The notes under the pieces: model-generated
The model's database searches: none
Seen by the model: only the letters and a program-made list of their open reading frames with translations
Told to the model about the DNA's origin: nothing
Assembly (NCBI GenBank): GCA_027475525.1
Contig: JAMWFC010000088.1
Span: forward strand, 1,395,534-1,459,533
Direction of reading: 5' to 3'
DNA: 64,000 nucleotides
From: Macrolepiota albuminosa
Lineage: Eukaryota; Basidiomycota; Agaricomycetes; Agaricales; Agaricaceae
Shown here: positions 11,901 through 23,200 of the stretch, piece after piece
How positions within the stretch are numbered: the stretch's first letter is position 1
How the letters are laid out: the number at the start of each line of letters is the position of its first letter
Made by a program: the position numbers and the translations under genes

Positions 11901-12455
11901 GCGGCTACTGGCACCCATCCGCTACTCCCTGCCGACATTATAGAAGCGACCTACCTTCAGCCAGCGCCCAACAGTATCTTAGCGACTACCGACCTTATCG
12001 CCAGACGAGCAATTGATCTCCAGCGAAGGAAAGAAGATTTGGAGCGACTCCACGAGGTAGTCTTTAGCGCTCGTCGCCAAGCAGCCCTGCGATTCGAAAC
12101 CGAGCATAGCGCCACTATCAAAGATTACAACTTCCCGAGAGGAGCGCTAGTGATCATGCGCAACTCCAAAATCGAGACCTCTTACAACAAGAAAATGCGC
12201 CCGCGCTATCTTGGACCTTTGGTAGTTATCTCCCGTAACCGTGGAGGCGCTTACGTGCTCTGTGAATTAGATGGTTCAGTACTGCATCGACCTGTTGCCG
12301 CTTTTCGCCTATTACCGTATCTCGCCAGGGAACAAATCGACTTGCCGCTTGAAGCGCTAGACATCGACACCGCCAAGCTTAGAGAACTTGAAGAAACCGA
12401 ATTATTGGACGATGATGACTTGCCGACTTTAGTTGAAGAAGAAGAAAATGATTAG
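8965..12455 (+). CDS. G2 pol: reverse transcriptase, RNase H, integrase
   Basis: Copies the element RNA into DNA and inserts it. RT motifs: LKKNGNLRIVHSL near 9,487, LDLYVGYDER near 9,630, PMGWTNS near 9,720, and the catalytic FIDDVGVKGP near 9,805, an unusual Phe-Ile-Asp-Asp box. RNase H spans about 10,310-10,690 (AVDTS, LELYGL, VDARY, HGPDGLSRR). Integrase has an HHCC zinc region at 11,205-11,330, Asp in VDTMHM (11,403), Asp in TDNGAP and Glu in NGLVERPH (about 11,750). The apparent stop at 11,640 comes from a 77-bp duplication at 11,533-11,686. Removing 77 bp puts the downstream part (to 12,455) back in frame, giving about 1,137 residues from 8,965. It ends in an acidic tail with no chromodomain seen. 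Confidence 0.88.
11533..11686. repeat. 77-bp tandem duplication with two mismatches
   Basis: 11,533-11,609 is repeated at 11,610-11,686 with two base differences. It breaks the integrase core of G2 between the first and third catalytic residues. Confidence 0.95.
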
Positions 12456-12670
12456 AAAAGAATATATTGATGAGCTCTCTTTTTCTATTACCTATCTTAC
12501 TTATCTCTCTTGCCGATACTTACTGTACTATATCCAACAGACAATTCTTTACATAGTCAAGTCGCAGCGCTAGCGTGTCGCCAACGCTTAGCGCATTGCG
12601 CAAATCTCGCCAAGGGTTTTTCGCCATGATGATTTACTGAGCGTTTCCCTTTTCTCAAAAATTTGTCTAA

Positions 12671-12824
12671 GTCCCACATCTACTACTCCTCTTACTTTCG
12701 AATACTTACCGCTTGCTTTCTCTTTGCCTTACTTTCTTGGCTCTCGGGTCCCACATCTACTACTCCTCTTACTTTCGAATACTTACCGCTTGCTTTCTCT
12801 TTGCCTTACTTTCTTGGCTCTCGG
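12671..12824. repeat. 77-bp exact tandem duplication
   Basis: 12,671-12,747 equals 12,748-12,824, in the non-coding segment after G2 pol. Confidence 0.95.
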
Positions 12825-12865
12825 CTGTTGCGCTAACTCAGGTTTCTGGGACTTATCTTTTCACT

Positions 12866-12866
<1 letters not shown>

Positions 12867-12916
<50 letters not shown>
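12867..12916 (+). repeat. Run of 50 adenines
   Basis: An uninterrupted plus-strand A50, about 410 bp after the pol stop and 80 bp before the stop of the reverse-oriented gene. It resembles a reverse-transcribed poly(A) tail of a pol-sense RNA, but simple slippage is possible and its length in the assembly is unreliable. Confidence 0.8.
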
Positions 12917-12917
<1 letters not shown>

Positions 12918-12996
12918 GAGGCGGCAAGACAAATATATATGAGACGGTAACAAAAGGAAAAATATACAAAAACGGCCTATCTACGCTAAGGTCCGT

Positions 12997-15420
12997 TTAC
13001 TCGCTATCGTCCTCTAATGACAGGGAATCGTCAGATACCGGCAAGGAAGAGTCGCGAAGGGGGAGAAGGTCGCCAGGAAGAATGTTATTGGCAGCTTGCC
13101 AATCCATGGCTGCTTGGCAATCCCCCTGGTAATCGCGAAGCACGCGAAGGCTACGACCCAGGTTGGAATAGCGCAGTCGCAGCGCCATCAGTTGACCGCG
13201 CACTCGCTCCCGTTCCCGACTCATAGTCGCCTCCATCGTTGCCGCTCTCCGGGAATAGCGCTCCAACATGTCGCGAGGATTGAGCGCTATAACCGGGTAA
13301 ACGAGGTCCTGGCCCAGCCACTGGAAAGCGTCGCCAGTCACTGTCGGCTGCGGCTGCGGGGTCCAGGCAGGATTAACCCTGGCGATCACGGGACGCCTTG
13401 GCTCCAGCCCTACAACGTCCTCAGGATCTGACACCTCCCAAGGGGCGACGTTGCCGTAAGGCGGCAGCCAACGCCACTGAGGCCCCTCCCGGGCGACTTC
13501 TGCCGCTGCCTCCCCTTCTCCCTTGCCCTCTCCCGCTACCATCTCCTCGTCACCTTGGCGCTGCGTCGCCAAGGTTTCGTCCTCCTCCCCTTCAGCGTCC
13601 TCATCTCCTCCCGTTGCCGCTCCCTCTGCCTTCTCTTCCCCCATCTCGATGTCGGCAGGGGCTTTTTCCAGCTCGTCCCGAGGCGCCGCGTCGCCAACCG
13701 CTTCCCGTTCTCCCTCCTCCTGTTCCCCGCCAAGAGATCTTGCCGCCAAGTGAATAGGCGACAAGAGACCGCTGGGGCCAGCCTCTGTGTCACGAGGCGG
13801 GAGGCGACTAGCCGCCAACGCCTTCTCCAGGTCGGCCATCTCGGTATCGCGAGGCGTTGGCGAGGGGGAAGGCGACGACGATACAACGCGGGGGCGCTTT
13901 GCTTTGCCCTTCCCCTTGCTTGGGGAAGGGGCTTGTCGTTTCTCTGGGACCGAAGTCCCTTGGCGCTCGCCGGCGCCTCGATTGCCGACAGATTCCGTCC
14001 CATCCCCTTGGCGCGTCGGTAACGCCAAGGAGGCTCGTCCAATTGCTGCCATGCCACCGGCAGCCACCTTCTTCCTCTGCCCCTCCACAAACTCCCTCGC
14101 CCTCCTTACCAACACCGCGCGGGAAAACGTCTTCTCGACGAGAGCGTCTGGCGCGCCGCCACGCTCGCGACTCTTCGCCCCGTCGATAGTGCAAGCGCGT
14201 TTCAAGGCGCCGCAACGATAACACGGCTGGGCCCCAGTCGGGAACCAACAGCCTTCCGGGTCGTTATCGGCCCAGCACTTGTCGCACTAGCGCAAAGAGT
14301 CAGAAAAAGAATAAAGACAGAAAAGTCACTTACCGCTCCCCTTGCCTCCTTGAACGCCTGCCGGGTCGCTAGGGAAACAGTCTTCTTCCCCTTCATCTCT
14401 TCCATGACAACCCCGGCCTCCTGCCCCTCGTCAAGGACCGCCTCCTCCCGACGCGCCAAAAGTAAACCTTTCAGTTCCTTGTCGTCGAAGGAACTTTGCG
14501 TTGGCGCCTCCAGACACAAGTTAGTAAACACCGCCTAGGTCCAAAAAGAACACTTACCGCGTACTGGGGGGCCTTGCCCTTGCGAGACTTGGAAACAGTG
14601 GTTAGCGTGGCACGGCAGCGGCAAGAATAGGCCAAAACTCACCTTCTTTAAAGCCTTTCCCGGCTTTAGTGGGGAGCCCTTCCTGCTAGCCGGCAGTGCT
14701 GGGCTCTGTGCACTGCCGGCGCGACCACCCTTGCCGGATCCCTCTGCTACCGCCTGCCTCTCGGCGGCAGGCACCCTCCCTGCGGCAACCTCCTCCATCT
14801 CTGCGGCCAACGCGGCAACCCGCTCTCGCTCCTCTAACGCCCTGGTGATCTCGCGGGCGTCTTGAGAAGTCGCCTCCTGCCTTGCCGCGATCTCCTCCTC
14901 CACCTGCATGCGCGCCAAGGGCGCCAGCACCTCTTGTTTGCTGTGGGGGGACAGATCAGACCAAAGCTAAGTTAAAAGAATGGGTTAGGAGTACTCACTC
15001 TGCCGCAGGCGCGCTTACCGTCATCGGCAAGGCACCGGACAGAATGTCCTCCAACTCGTCCTCGATCGTTGGGACGGGAGGAGGCGCCTGGCAACTAGAT
15101 CAGCTAGCGACACGGCAAGAACTGGAGGTACTTACAAAGCGAGCAAAGGGCGCTAGCCACTCCGCGCCACGATGATCCAAGTACCGCGATCGGCACCACT
15201 CCCGCACCTCTATCTCCCTGTCCCAGCCTACGCCAAGGACACGGACTTCGTACCAACGTTCCAATAACTTCATTACGGCAATAACAAGGTTTGTAGGCGC
15301 CTCCGCGCCCACACCATCGATGCGCTTAAGGAAATTGTTGGCCTTAACGATGTAGGCAGAGGCGGCGTCTTGAGCCTCACGGGACGGTACTGGAGGCGGA
15401 GTTGGAATTCGAAAAGACAT
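12997..15420 (-). CDS. Reverse-oriented six-cysteine (Zn2Cys6-like) protein carried by G2, six exons
   Basis: Six exons join with correct phase and GT-AG introns: 15,420-15,136; 15,087-14,999; 14,940-14,643; 14,578-14,558 (a 21-nt microexon); 14,534-14,334; 14,286-12,997. The product is about 727 residues. Exon 3 encodes an Ala/Glu/Arg-rich helical stretch. Exon 6 opens with C-x2-C-x8-C-x8-C-x2-C-x6-C (CDKCW...CYRC...C), related in spacing to fungal Zn2Cys6 clusters. Then come a Lys/Ser/Pro patch (PSKGKGKAKRPR), a long acidic Glu-rich region, and a C-terminal Arg-rich helix (ATMSRERERVRGQLMALRLR). The tail is acidic. Introns would be removed only from the reverse transcript, so the element RNA keeps them. 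Function unknown; a regulatory DNA-binding role is inferred from the cluster. Confidence 0.75.
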
Positions 15421-15576
15421 ATTTTTTTAATGGAGCGCCAGGAAAAGATGGGGAGGAGAAACGAAGTCCACACTCATGCGCCAGGACTATAAACCAAATC
15501 TCAAGAACGCACGGACCACTTGTCACAAAAGCGGTAACGGTAGCCTTATTTGGTGACTGAGGACAGTCAATTTTTC

Positions 15577-15589
15577 AGTTGGGGGGAGA
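15577..15589 (+). other. G2 polypurine tract
   Basis: GTTGGGGGGAGA abuts the 3' LTR start at 15,590. Confidence 0.75.
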
Positions 15590-16542
15590 TGATAGGACCC
15601 TATACAGGTTAGGCGCATCAACGGCAGGCGCGGCACCGGCTCCGGAAACCTTGCCGCACTCGTTCCGAACTTGGCGCATGCGTTCTACCCATTTTAAGCC
15701 ATTCCCGACGGCCGCGCACGGCAAGAAGCAGATCCAATCAATGATAGCGCCGACGGCAGCAGGAATGACAACTGACAGATGGCATCAGTCACTGATGACA
15801 GCGCTTAGCGAGAAGCTTGATGATCTATCAAAAACTGACGGACAGCTTGGCGTTTGACCTTGGCGTCTGACACCGCTTACCGTCTCGATTTGGCGCCCAA
15901 CGTCGCTTAGGTGTTCTGACAGGCAGAAGGGTGATGGATTGATGGTTTAGTACCGCGATCTGCCGCCTGGTGGCGCCAAGGGTCCTCCAAGGACGGTAGG
16001 GATCGGAAACCGTTGGAGCTACCCCTATGAAATTTTCCAGTTTACCGCACTTTGGCGATGGTTGGTCACTGGCGACGGCGAACTCTTTGTAGTATAAAAG
16101 TACTTACCGACTTGTACAATGGACCAGCAGACGAATAGACCAGAGTTTCCCCCACTTACTTCAGTCTCCCTTACGCTCAAGAGCTCATTTACGCTACGGT
16201 CGGCAACGTCAAAACTCATCGGCAGTTGCAGACGTTCGCCAACACTCGACATACTCGCGCCTTGCAACTACGGCAGGCATTATCGACGCTTAGAACTTCG
16301 CTAAGCTTATCGTGCTCTTGCCGCTCACCCTTGCCGTCTTCACTTACCGCTTCTTCCTAGGCGCTTTACCTTAGCGCTTACACTTGCCGGCACCCGTTAC
16401 CGACTTTACACCTTTTTCACAGACGCGTTCTCTGGGACCTGCCCGGGACTCCTCAAATCACTTTTAGCGCGCCCAACGCACACTCTTGGTACGGTAACAC
16501 AATTGTTACATTTGTTACTGACCAAAACTTTGGGCGTCATCA
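15590..16542 (+). repeat. G2 3' LTR
   Basis: 953 bp, I see no difference from 4,859-5,811. The short ORFs it contains are the same as in the 5' copy and are not genes. Confidence 0.93.
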
Positions 16543-16546
16543 CCGT
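16542..16546. repeat. G2 target-site duplication, right copy
   Basis: accgt here and at 4,854-4,858. The first a is also the last LTR base, so the duplication is 4 or 5 bp. Confidence 0.75.
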
Positions 16547-17106
16547 CATCAGCCGCCACCAGCCCCGATCAACGATCGGATCACGCGACTCGTTTCCGGC
16601 CATCGCGCATCATGCATCACGGCTCCATCCGCGCCAATTGATTGCGCGCTCCACACGCGCGATCCCGGTATGCAGCCCCTGCCGCTACTCAATGACCCCC
16701 GGAACCCATCCCAGACATCCTGGAACCCCGAGACCCGGCCCCGTAGTACTTATAGCGTAGCTCCCTGTTGTATTCGCCAGTCTTGATATTACATACACTG
16801 TTACTTGCTTTACTTTGGTTATTGCGTACCCTTTTGCTTGACTGGTACGCCTTGATTGGTATGCTTCGACTGGCACACCTAAGTATTCGCGTGCTCTAAG
16901 TTTTGGTACGCACTTCGCGACTCTTGATTTACTAACTTGGTCTCGTCTTAGAACCTCCGGTTCACGACTCGACCCCCTCTAACCTCAGTTACCTCCAACC
17001 CAAAACCCCCGGACTCTAGTCCCCTATCCCGGGATTACCCCTGTCCTCGTCTTGAACCCCGGAGTCCTAGCCCCGGAGTTCCAGACACCCGAGTATTCGT
17101 AGATCA
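16543..17106 (+). repeat. G1 3' LTR, second part
   Basis: Continues the LTR interrupted at 4,858. GTACTTATAGCGTAGC near 16,745 and TCTTGATATTACAT near 16,781 recur in the decayed LTR at 53,901-54,468, and both LTRs end GTAGATCA. The total LTR length without G2 is about 697 bp. Confidence 0.8.
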
Positions 17107-17168
17107 AGTCCGCATTGTAAGGGCGTCGCTTTCCTGGAAAGCCCCCGACTCAGCGAAACCTGACATAC
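17107..17168 (+). other. Leader-like sequence directly after the G1 LTR
   Basis: AAGGGCGTCGCTTTCCTGGA and neighbouring bases match, with CpG decay, the sequence inside the 5' LTR of G4 (minus strand from 53,900 down). The G1 3' LTR is therefore followed by a piece of 5' leader, as in tandem elements sharing an LTR. Similarity stops near 17,168. Confidence 0.6.
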
Positions 17169-17820
17169 ATAAAGGCACGAAAAAGCGAAAACTGGTCGTC
17201 TTTGTGCACTTCCACAGGCTTACACTCCTCATTGGATATACATTTGACAAGTTTCTGAAAACGAATATAAAGCAAGAAATCAGATCACTGACAACATGGA
17301 AACTGTCAGTACAACATACGTGTACCAACGTATCTTCTCCATAGCATGTTACAAGTCGTGCATCAGTGAACCACGAGTAGGATGAAAATGTTTTATTAAG
17401 TATGCGTGGATGACGGTGAGATGCAGGCATAGAGGCTCAAAGTACTGCAAATATAAAAGAACTGATAAGTGTTAATTGATAATGGAAGATGAGTGAGCAA
17501 ATGTTATGGTAGAGATGATCGTATAGTACGTCAATGATGGGAGTCAAAGAAAGAAAGATGCATGATATACAAGACCAAATATTATGAAACACTTGCACTA
17601 AACACAATCATGGATAATCAAGCGTCATCAAATTTAAACAATCTAAAAATACAGCGTAGTAATCTTCCTTGGGACAATTCGTCTAGCGACTGGAGTTCTT
17701 CACAGATTATCTACATATTGTAAGTACAGAACTGCAAATACACACTATTTAAGTGATATCAAAGTTTGAGGTGCATTGTATGAGTATTGCAATGAATATG
17801 GATAAAGACGTACTGATTTC

Positions 17821-17974
17821 ACTAAATTTGATATCAAATCAACTTTATTTTTTTCAACCTTGTACTTTTCTTAATCTAATTATCTTGATTCTATCATACT
17901 AAATTTGATATCAAATCAACTTTATTTTTTTCAACCTTGTACTTTTCTTAATCTAATTATCTTGATTCTATCAT
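17821..17974. repeat. 77-bp exact tandem duplication
   Basis: 17,821-17,897 equals 17,898-17,974, in non-coding AT-rich DNA, so coding selection cannot explain the length. Confidence 0.95.
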
Positions 17975-18142
17975 ATAGCCTTGAAGGTGTATACGAATAT
18001 GTATATTTGATGCATATACATAGACAATCAGAGCAAGATTTGAACCTCTATAATGATGACAGTGGTGAGTACTTCTCAAGTGTGACACATCATTGACACA
18101 ACTTAATTCTACTTGTGACATTCATTTCGGACCCCCACCGTA

Positions 18143-18344
18143 CACTGCTGATACTGGAAAGTGTTTCCAGTGAAAAAAGTGTAAAAGAAAGCTGATATGC
18201 TATTTCTGATGTATTAATTTCCACAAAAAAAGTCATTCAACAAAGGAAAGTGCCTTTTTCTTTTGAAAATTGACACATTGGAAATTGCATGACAGCTTTC
18301 TTTTCTAATTTTTCCAATGGAAACACAATCTGGTGCCAGCAGTG
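18143..18344. mobile_element. Foldback (MITE-like) element
   Basis: Inverted arms of roughly 70-80 bp begin with CACTGCTG and contain GTGTTTCCA and AAAGAAAGCTG. The right arm reads CAGCTTTCTTTTCTAA to CAGCAGTG. No ORF and no clear target duplication seen. Confidence 0.7.
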
Positions 18345-20234
18345 GTATTCACCTTTTTATAACTACTTAACATCCTTCAGATATTGATATAAATGCATAG
18401 ATATCTTCCTAAGTAACCTACCCATATGTCTGCATAGTTCAAAGTTTATTTATATTCTTGAAAATTTAGTTCTTAATTCACTTGTTATATGTTGGTGTCT
18501 CAAGAAAGGTTACTGCACTGTAATCCAATTGATTTCAAAATTTTATTTATATGTTTTTGTCAAAATAATAGAAAATTTGTAAAAACACAGTAAACATAAT
18601 CCAATTAATTTCAGAATTTTGTTTGTTAAAATTATAGAAAAAAATTTTAACTGAACTTAAAAGAATAATCGAATAAATTGCCACAGGAGGCTTACTCTGG
18701 TTCTTAGACTCAGGAATAACTAATACAGCCCTCTGCAATGCATTCAATAGCATCAGATCAAATACCATTAAAAGTTTGGTTACAATATTTTTTCTTGTAA
18801 ATATTTAAATAAATATTTGAAATCAGTTGGATTATTTTTACTTACTGTTTTTTTTTTGCCAAAGAATATTGTTCCCTGCACTCAGTGTTTATTCTCACCA
18901 ATGTTGAACTGTACTTTTCTTGCTGATTGAGTTTTTGCTGTCAGCTGAGTAAGTTCAATTACAATATGTTTTCTATGGTTTTGACACACCTGCACTGAGT
19001 TAGGGAGTGGTGGATGTGTTGTTATGTTGAGCATGTCTCAAAAGTTGTAAGTTTCAAAAATTCTATCACATATCATAACACTAATCAAGCAGCCAATTTC
19101 ATCTCCGCTCTAGCATGGTAAAATAGATTAAACATTTTAACATAACAAACACCTCACACCTCAAAATTCTGGATACACTATCTCTTATACTTATACTAGC
19201 ACGACTCTCAGAAAGTTTAGTTAGTATCTCTAGTAATAACTAAATCTAGAACAAGTTGATTGAATCTGCTTTTCTCATTTTCCTGGTATTGTTGGCAACA
19301 TCGCATGCAAAGTTCAACTAAATTCCTTCTTTCCTTTTGTGAACTATTGGACTATATTACAGTAGTATAGACCTTGATATATTGTGTAAAAGATCAATGG
19401 CTTTGTGTCTGGAATCTTCTTACAAAACTCTATTTGAAAATCACACCCTGAAGATAACAGAACTAGTTGGAAGTTAACATTGTTCATGATGAGGAATCCA
19501 TAGAGTGCTACCATACACAGCAAGTGGGTTTTTCTGGTAGTATATGTAGTATATGACACAAAGAACAGGGAAATGACCGAAACATATTAGCCATACATGG
19601 TACATGTAGTAATGGAACCAAGTCGTAGGACAAAAACGGCAGTCTACAAAAAAATAGAGAAAGATGCCGTGCAGCAGTCCTGCTTGAGCAAAGAGTCAAA
19701 AGCAGCTAATCCCGCAAGACTGCCATAACCTCAACGCAAAGTCCCCCCTGAAGGTTTGGGAAATGCTTTCACTTCGAGATAGCACGGTTGACTACTTCGT
19801 AAGTCTTATCAACTACATCAACAACAATATATACACAACAAGGTAAGATTATCTGCAATGGCTCGCACCTCCCTTTTTCTGAAGGGCTAAGAGAGTTCGC
19901 CACCACTCCAGCCCTAGTCACCGGAAATGAGAAATACGGAGGTGGATCCCCAACTGAACCAAATGAACAACACAACGTCCCGCACACACCCTCGTCTCCT
20001 TATCTTCCATACAAAGACTCAAACGCTCCCGAGACCTGGAGTTCGGAGGACTATTCACCATCCGTGTAACTAACAGCATCAGTGGTGGCGCAGAAGATGA
20101 TAACGCCCAGCAGCGCACAATACAAGGCCAAGGCTCAATCAGAAATGAAGTAAATATCACAACCTGCTCCCTGTAGAACTATTTTAGACGAGAAATCATC
20201 AGTAGAGGATAATAACTAAGAGAGCTCCTCACCA

Positions 20235-23200
20235 TTGATAGCAGCCCCTGAACCAGAAGGCCAAATAGAACGACCAGTTATCTGCTCCAGCCGAGTTTCA
20301 TGGAAGTCAACAGATACCCACACCACGAGATTGCCATCTCGCAAGCATAACAATGTAGCTTTGCATATAGGCTCTTTTGAAAGAAGGGACTTTGGAACAA
20401 CCGGAGCACCTAGATCTGAAAACAAATGGAACCATGTAAATCAAGTACCGAAAGACAAAAAGAAAATTGGAATTCTATCGGTCGAGGAGACCCACCTGTC
20501 AGATGGACGGAAGGAAGAGGTGAAGCAGCTCTTTGGTAAGAGATTGAAAATTTTCCACTCCCCTGACCCAGAGAACCCATCTGGAAAACGAGTAGTAGTA
20601 GTGTTGAAAAAAAATCTATTGAAAGTCCGAGGTGCGGGATTGAAGGTGATTGTCCCGAGACAAAGGAATCAATCAATTTTTTTGCAGTGTACGCACCGAA
20701 CATCACTGAAAGTGACGGCCAAGATAATGGAAACTTCTGGCTTACACTGAATAACTTCTTTACAGATAACCCAAGAGTTAAGGTAGATGTCATGGCCGGG
20801 GACCTCAACATGATGGAGAACGCCCAGGATAGATCTCCTACGAGAGAGGCAACTGAAGCTCTAGACCACTTCAAGTAAATCCTATACCTGAGGGATGCAT
20901 GGAGAGACGCTTTCCCAACCAAGAGAGCCTTCTTCTTCATCAAAGATGCTACATCGTCCATGTTAAGAATAGACAAAATCTACATGACGAACCCTCTCAA
21001 CTTATCATCGTGTGACTGGTCGATCTCGCCCAGTGGTATCCCAGGAACTGACCATCCACTCATCACGATAACGCACGCAGAGGCCCAATTGTGGGAAAAG
21101 GGAGATGGGTTATGAAAAACCACATAATACGTAATGATGGAAAATTCAGGAAATATGTAGTAGAGTCCGAATGGAATAGCACTAGATAAAATTAGAACTC
21201 TAGGCAACAACAGATTGTCAGGAGCAAATCTCCAGACTGTATATATGAAATGGAAAAGAAACCTATTAACCTATGCAAAAGAAAGGGATAAGATCCTAGT
21301 ACCAAAGTATATCATGGAGAAAAAGAAAATCAAGTTGCGAAGAACCAGAAGCTAGATGACCCAGACCTTGATGATGTAGAGAAAACAGAGACGGTTAAGG
21401 AAATAACAAAGAAACTGGAATCTCTTGAGAGGAAATATCACATGGCTAAGATGTAGAGAAAACAGAGACGGTTAAGGAAATAACAAAGAAACTGGAATCT
21501 CTTGAGAGGAAATATCACATGGCTAAAAGAAAGAAAATTGTGATTAAGAACAGGTTAGAAAGAGAAACAAATGTGCAAGTATTGCACAACATCCAACAAA
21601 CAAGCGGTCAATCCAGAGACGTAATATATGCCTTCATCATTCAAGAAAGAAAGCCCCAACATATCTTTGCCGGCATACAAGAGCAACTCAATTAAGATGG
21701 CCGAGATAGCCAGAAATTACCATAACGAACTCCAAAGTAAGCGCAAAGACATCACAGACCAAGAACATGAGGAGAAGACCCTAAAAGTTCTGGGCACAAT
21801 CAAGGCTTGCACATTGGAACAACGAAAAGAAGACTTGAGCAGTACAATTGAAATGAAGGAACTGCTGACGGCACTACAGCTCTCAAATAATAGCTCAGCA
21901 CCAGAACCAGATGGGATTCCATACCAATTCTAGAAGTCCTTCAATAACAAGTTTATAAATGACTCAACGCAGAACCTAAGGATTGTAAATCGTTAGCAGC
22001 CTCCCTCAAGGAATCCCACCTAAAAGGTTATGATATCCCAGGCCATGCCGAAAAGTTAATTGTGAACCTTTTTGCTGATGATACGACTACGTTCCTATTG
22101 ATGGAAGACAACAAGCAAGAAGAGCAGTAAAGTTTATGTGGGCTGGGAGGAGCTCCTTAGCTAATGAGAAAACAATGTACGAGCCCTTTGATAGTCGACA
22201 TCAGAACAAGAAATAAAGCAATGTAGCTGAAATCTTACTTGAAATTCGAAACAAACAGACCACTATGGGCCTTGGTGGCTGATGCAATCACAGCCGACAA
22301 CGCCCTGAAGTCAGAAGAAATAGTGGACAAGCAGATTAAGGTATCACCGTTCCTGCAATCGTGGAAGACGAAGGTGACTGTGCACGAGGGGACACGAGCC
22401 CGAATATAGCTTGCTTATTTATAGTGACAGCGGAGTTTAATGTAAGACTTGATGACTTGCCTTCATCAACAGGGAAATCCTGAGGAAAATGCCGATATGG
22501 TTACGGTATCATGTAGCCGCTGATGACCCAAGCAAGCGTCAGAAAAATAAACTGTGTGAAGGCAGCGGAGTGCCTCAAAAGCAAACACAAATTGGGGATA
22601 CAGAAATATTAGAGGGAAAGATAAAATGCGATATACTTACCTAGATTCCAACTGCGAGTGTAGTGACTGCATGAAGTTAGAAAACTCATTTGGGTGCATG
22701 CACCCAGCCTTGTATGTTAACCGAGCAAAAGACATGCTCACATTATAGTCTCAACGAAAGCAAACGCCAGGAAGTGGTTTTTAAATGCGACACTCTACCA
22801 AGGCCTAGATAAAACGATAAAAGCGATTGAAGGAATAAAGAAGGTTGAAGGAATAAAGGAGGCAGTGATGATGGTAAATAAGAAAACCCCAGCCTACGTG
22901 ACGAAGATCTTTCCAGAACAATGAGGGTCTTCCTGTGGAAATGTCAACACGATGCGTACAAGGTGGGATCATACTGGGACAAACAAACAATGAAGCTCGA
23001 CCTGAAGAGCCGGAGGATATGCAGCCATGATGGTAAAGTAAAGTAGACTCTCTGGATCACATTATCACTGAATGCTCCCGTGTTAGTCAGAAGATTGTAT
23101 GGGAAAAAGCGAGAAACGTATGGAGAAGAAGAACAAAGGAAACTTGGCCAGAGCGGAATTTATCCACCGTACTAGGCAGCCCTCCAATGAAGATTACGGA

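Larger units (their letters stand above)
12456..12996 (+). other. G2 3' non-coding segment between pol and the reverse-oriented gene
   Basis: AT-rich, no ORF of substance. It contains a 77-bp duplication and the 50-A tract, and is the convergent 3' end region of two genes. Confidence 0.6.
4859..16542 (+). mobile_element. G2: complete Ty3/Gypsy element nested in the G1 LTR
   Basis: Two 953-bp direct LTRs (TG...CA) that I read as identical bound a 5' leader with a primer site, gag-protease, RT-RNase H-integrase, a 50-A tract, a reverse-oriented spliced gene and a purine tract. The target duplication is ccgt (4,855-4,858 and 16,543-16,546), or accgt if the shared terminal a is counted. LTR identity implies recent insertion. 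The RT is of a divergent basidiomycete lineage with FIDD instead of YVDD or YLDD. Confidence 0.93.
1..17106 (+). mobile_element. G1: chromovirus-type Ty3/Gypsy element, interrupted by G2
   Basis: The element runs from before the window through protease, a deleted RT region, integrase and chromodomain. A reverse-oriented gene, a purine tract and a 3' LTR follow. The LTR is split by the G2 insertion at 4,858/16,543. The LTR boundaries (TGTCACGACC... at 4,726 and ...GTAGATCA at 17,106) are supported by a decayed related LTR at 53,901-54,468 that starts and ends with the same motifs. GC-rich and CpG-rich, unlike the flanking DNA. The 5' LTR and gag lie outside the window. Confidence 0.85.
17169..20234. 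other. AT-rich stretch without a recognisable gene
   Basis: Only short random ORFs on both strands. It holds one 77-bp duplication and one foldback element, listed separately. Confidence 0.6.

Noticed and set aside
12713..13132. ORFs through the A50 tract (poly-Lys)
   Set aside because: Created by the homopolymer and a 77-bp duplication.
17104..17430. 108-codon minus-strand ORF
   Set aside because: Overlaps the LTR end and leader-like sequence; no domain or splice signal seen.
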